Assembly: GCA_004352715.1 (NCBI GenBank)
Contig: SCFE01000027.1
Coordinates: 725,112-789,111, forward strand
Source of the DNA: Hofstenia miamia
Taxonomy: Eukaryota > Xenacoelomorpha > Acoela
Direction of reading: 5' to 3'
Length of the DNA: 64,000 nucleotides
The position numbers and the translations under genes are program-made. Under the pieces are notes generated by a model that had not been told where the DNA came from, did not search any database, and saw only the letters and a list, made by a program, of their open reading frames with translations. Positions 50,044 to 61,391 of the stretch are shown piece by piece (positions within the stretch are counted from its first letter, which is position 1; every line of letters begins with the position of its first letter).

Positions 50044-50474
50044 TACCTTACATTGAAGACAAACAATTTATTATTAAGAAAAAGATTAAAAAAATAAATG
50101 CAAGTTTAACATCATCTAAAATTAGGCCCATTTTTACATCATTACAAACGGATAAAATATTTATGAAGAAAGATAGAATCCCTGAATGTTTAGTTTCATC
50201 CACCGTTTACAAATATACTTGTGATAGCTGTAACAAGCTATACATTGGTGAAACTAAACGACATTTTGGTATTCGCATTAAGGAACATCTTAACGGGCAC
50301 CTTGAAACAGAAATATTCAAACACCATCATGAATTAAAGAAAGAAAATTTTGAAATAGCCATGAAAACAACACACACTAAGATCTGTGAGGCTCTATTAA
50401 TTAAACAACATAACAAAGAAAACATCATGAATAAACAATGTAATTTAGGCAAGAATGAGATTAAATTATTTTAG
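50040..50474 (+). CDS. GIY-YIG endonuclease domain of a Penelope-like element (C-terminal fragment)
   Basis: About 144 codons remain open; the frame also runs back through the TA run to an ATG at 49998, which is not a real start. The seen core is VYKYTCDSCNKLYIGETKRH: a Y..C..C pair, the YIG triplet, then R...R..EH. A glutamate in KICEALLIKQ and an N..Q segment follow. This is the GIY-YIG nuclease fold fused to the reverse transcriptase in PLEs, where it nicks target DNA. The CxxC zinc-knuckle-like pair before YIG is typical of PLE versions. The stretch between the EH and the catalytic Glu looks shorter than usual, so activity is doubtful. It is a dead-on-arrival 5' truncation unless missing sequence lies elsewhere. 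Confidence 0.85.
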
Positions 50475-50594
50475 TGTATGCAATATCATTAAATTATAAA
50501 GTGTAGTATATTGTAAACTTTTATTACCGCAAAAATATTGTTAACTGACGATGACTATAATATAGTCGAAACGTTTTTGTATTAATGTCAAATA
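50040..50594 (+). mobile_element. 5'-truncated Penelope-like retroelement (PLE), 3' end
   Basis: The fragment starts directly after a TA run (50010-50039), keeps the C-terminal part of the PLE ORF, and continues into a 3' region with a short perfect hairpin, GACTATAATATAGTC at 50553-50567, followed by GAAACG. That hairpin-plus-tail layout is what I recall from other Penelope elements. It then runs into an N gap and another TA run (50743-50760). The reverse transcriptase part is absent, as in most genomic PLE copies. Confidence 0.85.
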
Positions 50595-50760
50595 NNNNNN
50601 NNNNNNNNNNNNNNNNNNNNNNNNNNNNNNNNNNNNNNNNNNNNNNNNNNNNNNNNNNNNNNNNNNNNNNNNNNNNNNNNNNNNNNNNNNNNNNNNNNNN
50701 NNNNNNNNNNNNNNNNNNNNNNNNNNNNNNNNNNNNNNNNNNTATATATATATATATATA
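50595..50760. repeat. 148-N gap followed by a (TA)n run
   Basis: Ns at 50595-50742, then TA to 50760. The gap hides the junction between the Penelope 3' end and the TA microsatellite, so the true end of that element cannot be read. Confidence 0.9.
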
Positions 50761-53384
50761 ATTTTGCCACAAGCTTGTAACAAGCTACATTTTCCGCTGG
50801 GATGTTCACTGCCATAATTCCAGAATATCCAATTTTCTTTATACCATTTTATTTGGACACTTTCAATGTCTTGCTTAATCCAATAGATATTTAAATCACT
50901 TTGCTGTCGTGTATTGAGATTTCCTTGTATACGTTTTTTGTGTTACGAAGCATTTGATCGTGTAGGTAATATATATTTTCGTTTATGTAGTTCGTGTATT
51001 CATGTTATATGATATGCTACAAACAGCTTTAATGAAAATATAGCCACATGCACAGGGCACTTAGTGGATCCTGAGCTGAAAGGTAAAAATATCAATTAGA
51101 TGAATTTTTAAAAGCACTTCGTAAATTTTAGGCCAAAAGCCGTTGCTGACAACACACTAATTCAAATGGGTTTGAAGTTGGTGCATTACTTAACCCTATT
51201 TTATGGTCATAGGTACCTCATTCTTCCCAATATTTCTTTTACATTTTTCATCAAAAATGATTCGAGTATCAGTCTGACAGAATTTTTTTCTCTCAACGTC
51301 ATTAGGTTATGTTGCTTGAGAATATGAATTTATTGAAAAATTTCTTTTTGTGGTTAAATTACAGCTTGAACCACGGCAATTACGAAACATTTTAGATTAC
51401 AAAACATACAACTTAAGAACAATAAAAAAGCAAAAAATTTTTATAAATTTAAAATTTGTTCTACAGATCATCGTTCTTTCTTATATATATATATATTTAT
51501 TTATTGTGTTTGGTCATGTTGAAGGTTTTTGAAAATCACATCAAAGAACAGATTAACTTCAAAGCTGAAATGGAATTAAAGTTTAATGCTTCTCAATTCA
51601 TAATGTGTGCTTTATTATTTAGGATGTCAACTGGAATCATGCTCTTGAATAAATGGTTAGTAAAATATTACTTTTTAAAGTTTCAATTTCATTCAAAAAC
51701 ACTCGCAAAACTAATTTTAAACCTTGTTCTATTATGTAATCTTTAAGCATATAATATAACTATAAATTAATTAGAAGATACCAAAGAAATATGTCACATT
51801 AAAATTCGATTAGACTAACTACCTGATTAAGTTAATAGTTATTACAAAAACGCTATTGTTAGAATATGACGAATCCAGAATTTTTATCTTAGTAGGCTAT
51901 CAATACGCATAGTAAGAAAACCATCATTTCAAATTTCATGTAGATTCTGATTACTTTTCAGTGAATATTTTTTAATGAATGGTGGGGGGGGGGAGAGGCG
52001 TCTTCTTCAATCATTTAATTATATGGATCATCAAAAATTTAAAAATTTTCTTTCACATGATGAAATCCAGTGGTATTAATAAATATTGTATTAGTGGAAA
52101 CTCAGCAAACATCATAAAATGGACGTAGATTAGATGAAGTTGTGGGGAACATGGGGCTGTTGGCGCTTATCTGCTTTCCTGATGCATTTATAATTAGGCA
52201 TGTTTTATAGTATTCCGACACATTTTTTCTTGGTAAAAACCTTTGCATCATAAATTCCTTATTAATAAAAAAGGTTTGACTGAATAACAATGAGGAACAA
52301 GAACGCTTTGTATCTAATAGCTATTTTGATAAGTGGCAGTTCCATTTGAAAAACACTAAATAGTTTCAGTAACATACTTTCCTGCAATTGTGAGTTAATT
52401 GACCAAAGGATAACTAAATTTGTAATGTTTTGACATTATTCTACTTTTCCAAGGCAATTATACAATAGAGATTTCTCACATTTCACCATTAATTGATGAT
52501 ATAGTAGCTACGCTTTTGCTAAGGATAAAAGACTAAGAATTGCTTTGATACGAGCCTAATTGCTATGTAGTCTTTTGTATCAAACGCTTAGAGTCTCCGG
52601 TCAATCAAAAATTAGAAATATACCAAAGAAAATTAAATATGCGCTGAAATACTATGAAAAACATATTAATTTTTAAACTAAAATATATAAATCAATTTTG
52701 TTTTATTCATTTACCAATGAATTTTATAAAATATTTAGGGGCAGATGCAGCACGTCCTAAATTTTTTAAGCACATATACTATTCACTTTGAACGTAAGTA
52801 TTTTTTACAATCATATACAAACAGGCCTGTTTTGAGATCTTGTGAAAGCTTCATAACACAGAGTGCGAAGAAAATAAAATTTACTAAATGTACTCAATGT
52901 ATTTCTTGGAATATGCAGCTTAGATGGGGGGGGGGTGCGCCATTGATTTCACATGTATTAATCTTAAGATGGTAAAGAGGATATGAATCTCTTCTGCAAT
53001 CATTTAACAGCAATATTATTCGATAATCTATATTTATTGAGTATTTTGAAACACATCATAGAAAATTTCAAGCATGGAATCTATAACAAAGATTTTTAGA
53101 ATTACGGAATACAATAAAATTTGTGAATTAATTCGAGTCTTCGAGGCATATTTTAGCCCAATCCTGAAATTCCATAAGTTTCTTATTTTGATAAATTTGT
53201 ACATCTAATACCATAAAATATGTAGAATAACAATTGGCTATTAATTTCAATTCAATATTAGAAATCTTGTATTGGAAAAATGTATTCGACCACCTGAAAA
53301 AATTTGGGAAATGAGCAAATCTGAAAAAAGTAAATTCAAAATAAGACACAAAAATGAATAATTGATGTAATATAAGCACTTAGC
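50761..53384. other. No gene seen; part of intron 1
   Basis: It contains two poly-G runs (about 51985-51994 and 52926-52934), unusual in so AT-rich a region, and no recognisable coding sequence. Confidence 0.55.
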
Positions 53385-54496
53385 AAAAAATTGTCTCTTT
53401 TAATATTTTGTAGGGTGTCCCTTTGAGCGAATAACAGCTCCTAGACAATCAGGGATTGAAGCAAAAATTCTTTCAATATGGCTGTTCGGAATTGCATAAA
53501 ATTTTTTCTTTATTGCTCGTCTTCAGTATGANAATAACAGCTCCTAGATAATCAGGGATTGAAGCAAAAATTCTTTCAATATGGCTGTTCGGAATTGCAT
53601 AAAATTTTTTCTTTATTGCTCGTCTTCAGTATGAAGAGTTTGCTGTCAAATTCGATATTTGACATTTTTCCACATATTTTCGATGATATTAAGGTCTGGA
53701 GATTGGTCAGGCCAGTCATCAAGCATAGCAACCTTATTATTGTTGGGGAAATTTGTCATTACTTTGAGTTATGACATGGAGCACCATCCTGCTGATATAT
53801 TGATCACCTGTAAGCAGTTGAAAGAGTTCCTTTTCTTGCATCCGAGCATATTAAAAACTTAGGAGAGTACGAGTGATGTTAGCAATCTTACGAAAGCCAC
53901 ACTTACATATTGCACCCCATACCATTGCAGACTTCCCACCATAATTCATAGTCCCTGAGTAAGTTGAGACAAGAATCTGAATTTTTGCCCAGTTTGTCGC
54001 TTAACAAAATTCTTTTTAATGACTATAGCTCAAATCTTAACTCATCTGAAAATATAACATTAGACCAATGTTCAGATGAATTGATTATCATTAAATTGGC
54101 CAACTTCTCCCATTCGTAATCTTTGCTTTGAGGCTAAGAATGGCTTTCTGGATACCACGAAAGTCCAAAATGAGTACTTATTTAGGAAGTTTTGCACACT
54201 TCTTGCTGTCACAAGGTGACCATCAGCCCATTCCTTGCGAAATTCCTCTGAAGTCTCTCTGGAGGTTTTGGAGGTCTTCTTTGGTCTTCCGGACTTTGGC
54301 TTGGGGCAATGATGCTTTCAGAAATGAAGCGTCTGATGATATCCCCGACAGTACTTTGAGGTCGCTCTACAAGTCGAGCTATATTACGTTGACTCATCCC
54401 ATCCAAATGTTTGAAGATAATCAACTCGCGGATGACAAGAGATGCGTAACCAGTCATCATATATGGCAAAGAAAGACTGTTATTAGACATTTTCAC
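53385..54496 (-). pseudogene. Tc1/mariner-family transposase pseudogene
   Basis: It reads on the minus strand. It starts with a helix-turn-helix region (MSQRNIARLVERPQSTVGDI, within an open stretch of 95 codons from 54496). Then follow HWSNVIFSDELRFEL, GGKSAMVWGAICKCG, SPDLNIIENMWKNVK and a C-terminal AIPNS..IERI..SIPD-type segment, with several frameshifts and stops. The order and spacing match a full-length Tc1-like transposase of about 340 residues. No clear TIRs were found. The C-terminal part carries a 102-bp direct duplication around a single N (53532), which looks like an assembly artefact rather than decay. Confidence 0.85.
53430..53634 (+). repeat. 102-bp direct duplication around a single N
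   Basis: 53430-53531 and 53533-53634 differ by one base (CTAGACAATC against CTAGATAATC), with the N at 53532 between them. The segment is the C-terminal part of the Tc1-like pseudogene. Confidence 0.93.
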
Positions 54497-55817
54497 TATA
54501 AATAGACTGAAAAAAGCTCAACCAATGAAATTTTTTTACAGATGCTCTGATTTGGTCTGAAGTTGCCGAATACATTTTTCCAAGAAAAGATTAGCTACCT
54601 ACAAGCATTGGAGCATTTCTCCCTAAGATTTAAAGTAGCAGTCATAATTTTGTCTCAACATTGATGAATTCCTCTTTCTGCAACCCCAAATCTAATTAAA
54701 ACATAACTATGGGCTCCATTTTTTAGAAATATTTTTGACAAATCATGGGTGGCTGAATTCTTTTTTCTAGTACTTTGTTTGGGGTGTAAAATGTTGTTTT
54801 AGAGTTTTTATGAAAATTTGTTTATTAATATTTCAGAATAGAATAGTTTATTAATCAAAAGTTTTCAAAAGTACACACAATTTGCTGTAACATCATGCTT
54901 CAAGAGCAAATTGAAATATTTTTATTAATTAATAAACATAGAATCTTTTATAAAGATCTGGGAAGCAACTGAGTCAACTAATTGCTTTTGAAGACAATTA
55001 CAAGAAATATTGTCATTGTTACTAAAAAAGATGAAAACTGTAATCGAAGCTTATAATAGATCACCATGCATTTGCAAACCAATTTTGAAAAAATTATATA
55101 CTAAAGAAATTATTTGTAAACCTTTATAAACATGTGAATATCTTGGAAAAATTTAGAAATTTTCCAAACTACTTCTCAAAAGTTTTCGAAACTGTATGCC
55201 TTATTTCAACATTGGATTATCAGTGCCTCTTACTTTTTTTAGACATTATTAGTAAAATTCAATGAAGAAATTTGGAATATGGTATTAAATTTATGATAAA
55301 CGTACTTAGATTACAATATTATGTGAACTAAATTTAGTCAACACCCGATATTCCTTTTGGAATTGTAAAATATAAATATCATTGAGTCCAATGTAATATG
55401 ATAACTAGGAAGAAAATATATTAAAGCTAAACAAGCATAACATAAAATCAAAGCATAGTGAAATAGAAATGCATATTATAGTGGATGCATAATTTCCTGG
55501 CATATCGAGATTAAATTTAATTTAATTTTTGTTGTTAGAATAAAAATTTACAGCTTAACACTAATAGAGTCAATAACAAAAGAACTTCAAAGAAATTTTT
55601 CTTTGATGCGTGGCATCCAGGTTTAATCAAATTTTCTATAATTGCCAGGTACAATTCATTCAAAAGTTAAGAACCTGCTGCCTAGTATTAGTTAAGATAA
55701 TTTCATTCTAAAAAAGAATTTGCTCAAAAAACATGTACGGATTTTCAAAATAAAGCTACGTAAATTTTGTTTTTTTTCAAGCTATTTCCCATGATATATA
55801 GTGTTAATAGGCTATTG

Positions 55818-56011
55818 TATATATATATANNNNNNNNNNNNNNNNNNNNNNNNNNNNNNNNNNNNNNNNNNNNNNNNNNNNNNNNNNNNNNNNNNNNNNN
55901 NNNNNNNNNNNNNNNNNNNNNNNNNNNNNNNNNNNNNNNNNNNNNNNNNNNNNNNNNNNNNNNNNNNNNNNNNNNNNNNNNNNNNNNNNNNNNNNNNNNN
56001 NNNNNNNNNNN

Positions 56012-56051
<40 letters not shown>
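55818..56051. repeat. (TA)n microsatellite with a 182-N assembly gap
   Basis: TA runs flank Ns at 55830-56011. A further TA run of about 100 bp, with one phase break, lies at 56270-56371. Confidence 0.95.
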
Positions 56052-56052
<1 letters not shown>

Positions 56053-56267
56053 TATTGTGCTCAGATTTATGTTATGTTTGGTTTTGATTTAAAATTTTCA
56101 TCAAGGCAAATTTTGTGTTAATACATCTACAATACACCACATTAAATTTTATTTATTTGTTTATTCATTAGTCTTTGTTTATTCTAGTTCTTAACGAATA
56201 GGGCCTCAGAAATCTTAGTATTAGGTGTTTTCATAATGATCTCAAAATTATTGATGTTCGCTCGTTC

Positions 56268-56375
<108 letters not shown>

Positions 56376-56639
56376 GTAATTTGGAATATCATGAACAGTG
56401 TATGAACCAATAAAACACTGCGTTCATTTGGTGTGATGTAAAAATCGTAAAAGCCAACTTTTGTTTCAATATTAATGAATGTTGTGACAGCAGCATCTGC
56501 TTAGAGCTCAAGTCAAAAAAATTGACCACGTTACAAACACATTTTTGATAACAAACGAAAGACGAATAGAGGCTTATAAAATATATGTGAAAATATAATT
56601 GACTCAGCTTATAACCTGGTGACAAAGTTATTTGACAAG

Positions 56640-57020
56640 TTTGCCATACAAAGCGTGACACGCAGATAAACGTCTTAAAACTGAATCCATTAAACGGACT
56701 CTAACTTCTTGAGTTATTTGGTGCTGCGATTCAAAAAATGTAACATTTAATTCTCTCAGATTTGTAGGATTTTTTATCTTAACAAAATTCTTCAGAATCT
56801 GCACGCGTTCTCTATGGGTACCAGATCTGGCGAATTCGGTGGAGATTGAATAACTTGAATATTATAATTGGTAAAAAATTCTTTTGTCGATTTTGAGATA
56901 TGAGGGGTTGCTCCATCTTGTTCTAAGATCTATAAATCGGGATATAAGCAGGTTGCGTGTAGTACAAATTCCTATAGTATTTGGCAATATTTTGAACTAT
57001 TAATTGTACCAGTGTGAAAA
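56640..57020 (-). pseudogene. Tc1-like transposase fragment
   Basis: It reads on the minus strand, across at least two frame changes. It shows GTINSSKYCQIL, then EQDGATPHISKSTKEFFTN (the segment with the second catalytic Asp), SPPNSPDLVPIEN (the third catalytic region), and a C-terminal TQEVRVRLMDSVLRRLSAC stretch. These are the last half of a Tc1-like transposase. The N-terminal half is not recognisable, and no TIRs were seen. Confidence 0.8.
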
Positions 57021-59089
57021 CAAATGATAGTCAAATTTTGAAAAGTGGCCACTTTTTTTACTTGAGCTATATTTCATTTAACTTAAGTTTTTACTTTCCT
57101 TATGTGTTATTAACCAGTCTGCAAATAGCATTACAAATATCAAATTTATGATTTCTTAAGCATTCATGTTGTGTGTAAAATAGATTCAGGTAATCTAGGC
57201 AAAACATGGTTTCTACATTTAAAAAAATTATAAAAAAGGGAAGGGAAATTATCCAATTTCACTTTTCAGTGAAGTTTTTTAATTAGGTATATATTGCACA
57301 GAAGATTACTTACAAATACTATTAATTTTATTCAATTAGCCGTTCTAATTAGCACTATAGAAGAAACATTGATGCCCATGCGTAGAACGAAATAATTATT
57401 TACGACAAATAGCGTTTGTTAAGCACGTGAAAATTTTATCTGGGATAAAAGCTTTTAGAATAAAGGCACTTTGAAATCAGCGCGAAAACCTTTTAAATAT
57501 TTTGAAAAATATTTTTGAAAATGCTTTTTACGGAGCCCGTAAATGATATAATTCCGCAATTACACACCTACAGAAACTAAATTTATCAAATAAAATTCAC
57601 TCCGAATTTTATAAGTGAGTTTAATTAAAGAGATGTTATATTGTTGATAAATGATGGTGGGAGGCATCCAAATTCACTCAGCCTGTGGCGATAGTGATAT
57701 TTGCAATCTCACATTTTACAAAATGTAGAATAGATAATTATAAATTTCTACGATGCTATTTTAAATAAAATGTATCTACTCCCGTAATATTGGGTGAATT
57801 TAGGAATATTTTAGACGATTTGAATATAATTTACTCAAGTGGCATTTATAATAATTTTAATTTTGACAGAAGAATTTAAATTAAGACTAATATAAATGGC
57901 TTTTTAAGATACTGTTTGTTACATCATTTTGTATTAAATCTCAAGGGAATCAAAGGTATAGACACATTAATCCTGTTAGGTATGATGCATATAGTTAATA
58001 TGCATGTGTATCTGTTAACTTTGTGTGTTAATAATGTGAGAATATATGACAGACACTTAGTAATACATAAAAATTCAGAACTATCAATGTCTGACACATT
58101 TAGTAAATAATAGCGTCACTTTACTAAGTGTTTGGATTACATTTAAAGATTCTAATTTACATAAAATTATAATTTCCCGATTGCCGGAAAGCATTCTTTA
58201 ATTTAATCGCCTAGGTTAGCAAATAATTGTAGAAAGAATAGAGAGTAACATAATCTTAATGGTGTCTCAGGTTTTTTGTGAAGCAGTTATCTCCTAGGAA
58301 TTATATAATGTGAACTTCCTTAAGTACTTAATCGAGTTAATAAATTGTAAATTTTTCAAAGTTTTCTTACTACATTTAAGAATTTTGTAATTTTTAGATT
58401 TTCTCAAACTATATCATCCAATAGCAATAATTTTTTAATTCAATTGAAGGATTAGAAGTTAATGCAAGCGTAAAGAAATTTTGCTTTTTAAATGGAACAA
58501 GTAAGAATAAAATTAATATAAACTTAGTTTTCATATTGTTTTCTAAGTTTCCATGTCTTAAAAGCCTATAATTACCAAATTGCAAATTATATCTAAAATA
58601 TGATGTTTGCATTATGTAATGTTATTGAAATGGAAATCTTAGAAAAAACATATATTTTGATATATCGTTTAAATATAAGTTACAAAATATTTTTTGTCAA
58701 AATTTAATTTTGTCCACAGACATAAAGACTAATGGTGACGACAGCTCATGAAATCTCTATATATTTTGCACCCACAACCCACAGACACCAATGAAAAAGA
58801 CCTGATACTTTTCTATAACTCACAAATCATTAGCAAATTAACATATGCACCCCTGTTTAGGTAAGCTGCTAGCTAATATGCAAAAAGGTAAAAGCGAAGG
58901 AATAAAATGTTAGCGTTTGCCTTTTTGTTGAACCAATGACAAGAAAAGAACTTTGAACTTCATTGCAGCAAAACTCGAAAACGAAAATTTAAGTTAAGCA
59001 TTTTGTAAATTTTTTCTAATAGCTGTCATGATTTTTTGCAGATACAATAAAGCAAAATCAATGGTCTATAATAATAAATCTATCTATTG

Positions 59090-59096
<7 letters not shown>

Positions 59097-59153
<57 letters not shown>
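59097..59153. repeat. (TA)n microsatellite, about 57 bp
   Basis: A TA run in intron 1. Similar runs lie at 60769-60821, 59571-59584, 49259-49281, 46717-46738, 41206-41241, 38031-38053, 31880-31904, 31540-31566, 25774-25815, 18073-18093, 16876-16900, 15566-15601, 12541-12581, 8752-8774 and 8587-8614. Confidence 0.95.
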
Positions 59154-59156
<3 letters not shown>

Positions 59157-60084
59157 GAATCCGTAAAATTTCAAGGTACGAAAATTCAAAGCTCGGAAAG
59201 CTCACGGCGAGAATATTCAACACCCAATTTCAAGGCCTTTGAGAAATCTAACAAAGCAAAGTCTTATGATATATTATCAGAGCAAATGATAACCCAAAAC
59301 ATATCATCTTGAATATTCATGCCTTTCAACTTCCGGGAACCAATATAATTATGTCAATTATTTGAACGAACATATTCAATGACTTGCACATAAAAGATTC
59401 CTCTGCAAAATATACTGACAAGACACACTGTAAATTTTGCTTTATATATTCACAAAGTTTACAGCTGAGGTATGTACTTAGAAGTAATAGTTTACTAAAA
59501 AATTATTTTACCACAATTTGACTAAGTAACAGTTTGCTTTTAATAAAAGAACTGAAAGAGCTCTAAGAAAATATATATATATATTGAAATATACATACAC
59601 ATACAATGCTGCAGTTCAATTCGGTAAGGGTTCAGAAAAAAACTTAGAAAAAGATTGAAAAATTGACTTATACTCGTAATAATTTAGGAGTGATAGAATA
59701 TATGGTTTGGCCAGTTGCAAAAAGGCTACCCTAGAAATATGGAAACTTTTAATTCCATCTTTATTACTTAAACTAGTAAAGAAGGATCAGCGATTTAATA
59801 AACCAGCACAAACTTAAAACGGATTATAATAATCTGATTATGGTAATACGAAAGGTTACTAATTTTATTGGCGCTTTTTGCGAAATGCTTTTGGATGATT
59901 TCACCAGGCAATTTTTATCATGTATTTTACAATTTCTAAAGAAGGTTTTGTGCAGCAGTTATATATTTGAATACTGTTACAGTATTTTAAAGTTAATATA
60001 AAACATCCAATTATAAGAATAACTTTGAGAATTTTATCAATGCAAATCATATTAGCAAAAAAGTTTAGTATCAATAAACCACTT

Positions 60085-60302
60085 AGGATGGCCTCATATG
60101 GGAGGATAATTGCCCCCATTTTTTTCCCATAAGCGATTGGTCGTTTTTAACAATTTCAATAGTTTGTCTTTTTTCGTAATTATAACCATTCTTGAGACTT
60201 ACCTATTTTATTATGTTTCTTATATAATTATATATAAATATATCTTAAGGTCTTTTTCAAGATTTTGCCCCTCCTCCAAAATCTTACCTGGCGCCCCTGC
60301 TT
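60085..60302. other. GC-rich patch resembling one end of a hAT-like MITE
   Basis: On the minus strand, 60302 leftwards reads CAGGGGCGCCAGGTAAGATT and then GGAGGAGGGGC, which looks like the end of a hAT MITE. A partner end near 60085-60115 (GGGAGGATAATTGCCCCC) is only loosely similar, so the element call is weak. Confidence 0.3.
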
Positions 60303-60765
60303 AGAGTGCCGTTGACAGCCAATGAAAGATTAGATTGGATTATTATATGCTGACCAACTTCAGTGAAAATCTATGAAAAAATGAGAAGACATTCGAAAAA
60401 TCTTAAATGCTAGACATTGCTACTTTTGATGCAATAAAGTCTGGTGTAACCTTAGGGTAGACTCGATCAATAAATGTCATATCATAGTGTCAATAACATT
60501 GAGGAACACATATTAGTGTCTAAAAACGAAATTTATATTGCACTTAAATTGTTTTGACCAAAATATATTATCTGAAATTCAAATTTATTTTTGTGACACA
60601 AAATGTCCAGTTTTAAATAGGAAATAATGTTGTTAAGAAACATGTCATTTTTATCGATGATCCTTTTTAATGAGAACTGCATCAAAATTAGCTTTAAATC
60701 TATATAATTTTCAAGATTTTGCTTTTTTCAGAACACAAATTTCGCAAATAGGCATTGCTTATGCT

Positions 60766-60824
<59 letters not shown>

Positions 60825-61094
60825 GTTTAAGGATAACGAATATAACTATAATATAAGACGTATTCTTATAATTATTGTAACTTATTTTCAAATGTTCATT
60901 AATATACACTTTAGAAAATATTATTTTTCATTTTTTCCTTACTATGTAGCACCAGATACCATTTGACAAAAAAGGAGAAAGTTTTCCAGGAAATTCTGAT
61001 TTAAACATATTTAACTAAAGCCATATTGTCAAGTTAATTTTAAAAGGAAATGCAATGTTAAGTATATAAATAATATTATATAATAACAGCTTAC

Positions 61095-61391
61095 TGTTAT
61101 CCATGCCAGACAATGCCAATGTGATAAGGGCCAATATTGGGTTGTGTCATAAATCAGTGCCAATCCCATTACCCAAGCTCCTACACTTAAGTCGGCTACA
61201 GCCAGAGAAATCAGAAAATAGTTTTGTACTAGACGAAGAGCAGAATGCGTCACAATTGCATAAATGACAAGAGTGTTGCCTACAATGGTGACGACAATTA
61301 TAACAAGAAGAACAGCTGCCAATGGTATTGCAATTAAAGCCGGAAGAGGCTCAATGTACTCGAGTGTGGCATTATTTCCCACCAAAACCAT
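61095..61391 (-). CDS. Aminergic GPCR, coding exon 1 (N-terminus, TM1, TM2, start of TM3)
   Basis: This exon encodes the first 99 residues of a rhodopsin-family plasma-membrane receptor for a biogenic amine. What is seen: a short N-terminus with one N-glycosylation sequon (N7-A-T), TM1 at about residues 15-49 with the G-N pair (N39, position 1.50), TM2 with LAVADL (D67, position 2.50), the extracellular-loop tryptophan W87, and C94, the expected disulphide cysteine 3.25. The start ATG has A at -3 and G at +4, and an in-frame TAA lies a few codons upstream, so no longer N-terminus is possible within this exon. The exon ends ...W-I-T at a GTAAGC donor in phase 0. It joins exon 2, 44.3 kb away, so that C94 and D101 fall exactly seven residues apart, as the family requires. 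A TTTTCATTAG just upstream of the ATG could be the acceptor of a 5'-UTR intron (inference). Confidence 0.9.

Larger units (their letters stand above)
57021..61094. other. No gene seen; part of intron 1 up to exon 1
   Basis: AT-rich, with three TA runs and a weak MITE-like patch at 60.1-60.3 kb. No coding remnant was recognised. Confidence 0.55.

Noticed and set aside
54128-54505. 125-codon plus-strand frame
   Set aside because: It is the opposite strand of the Tc1-like pseudogene's helix-turn-helix region, which explains the open frame.
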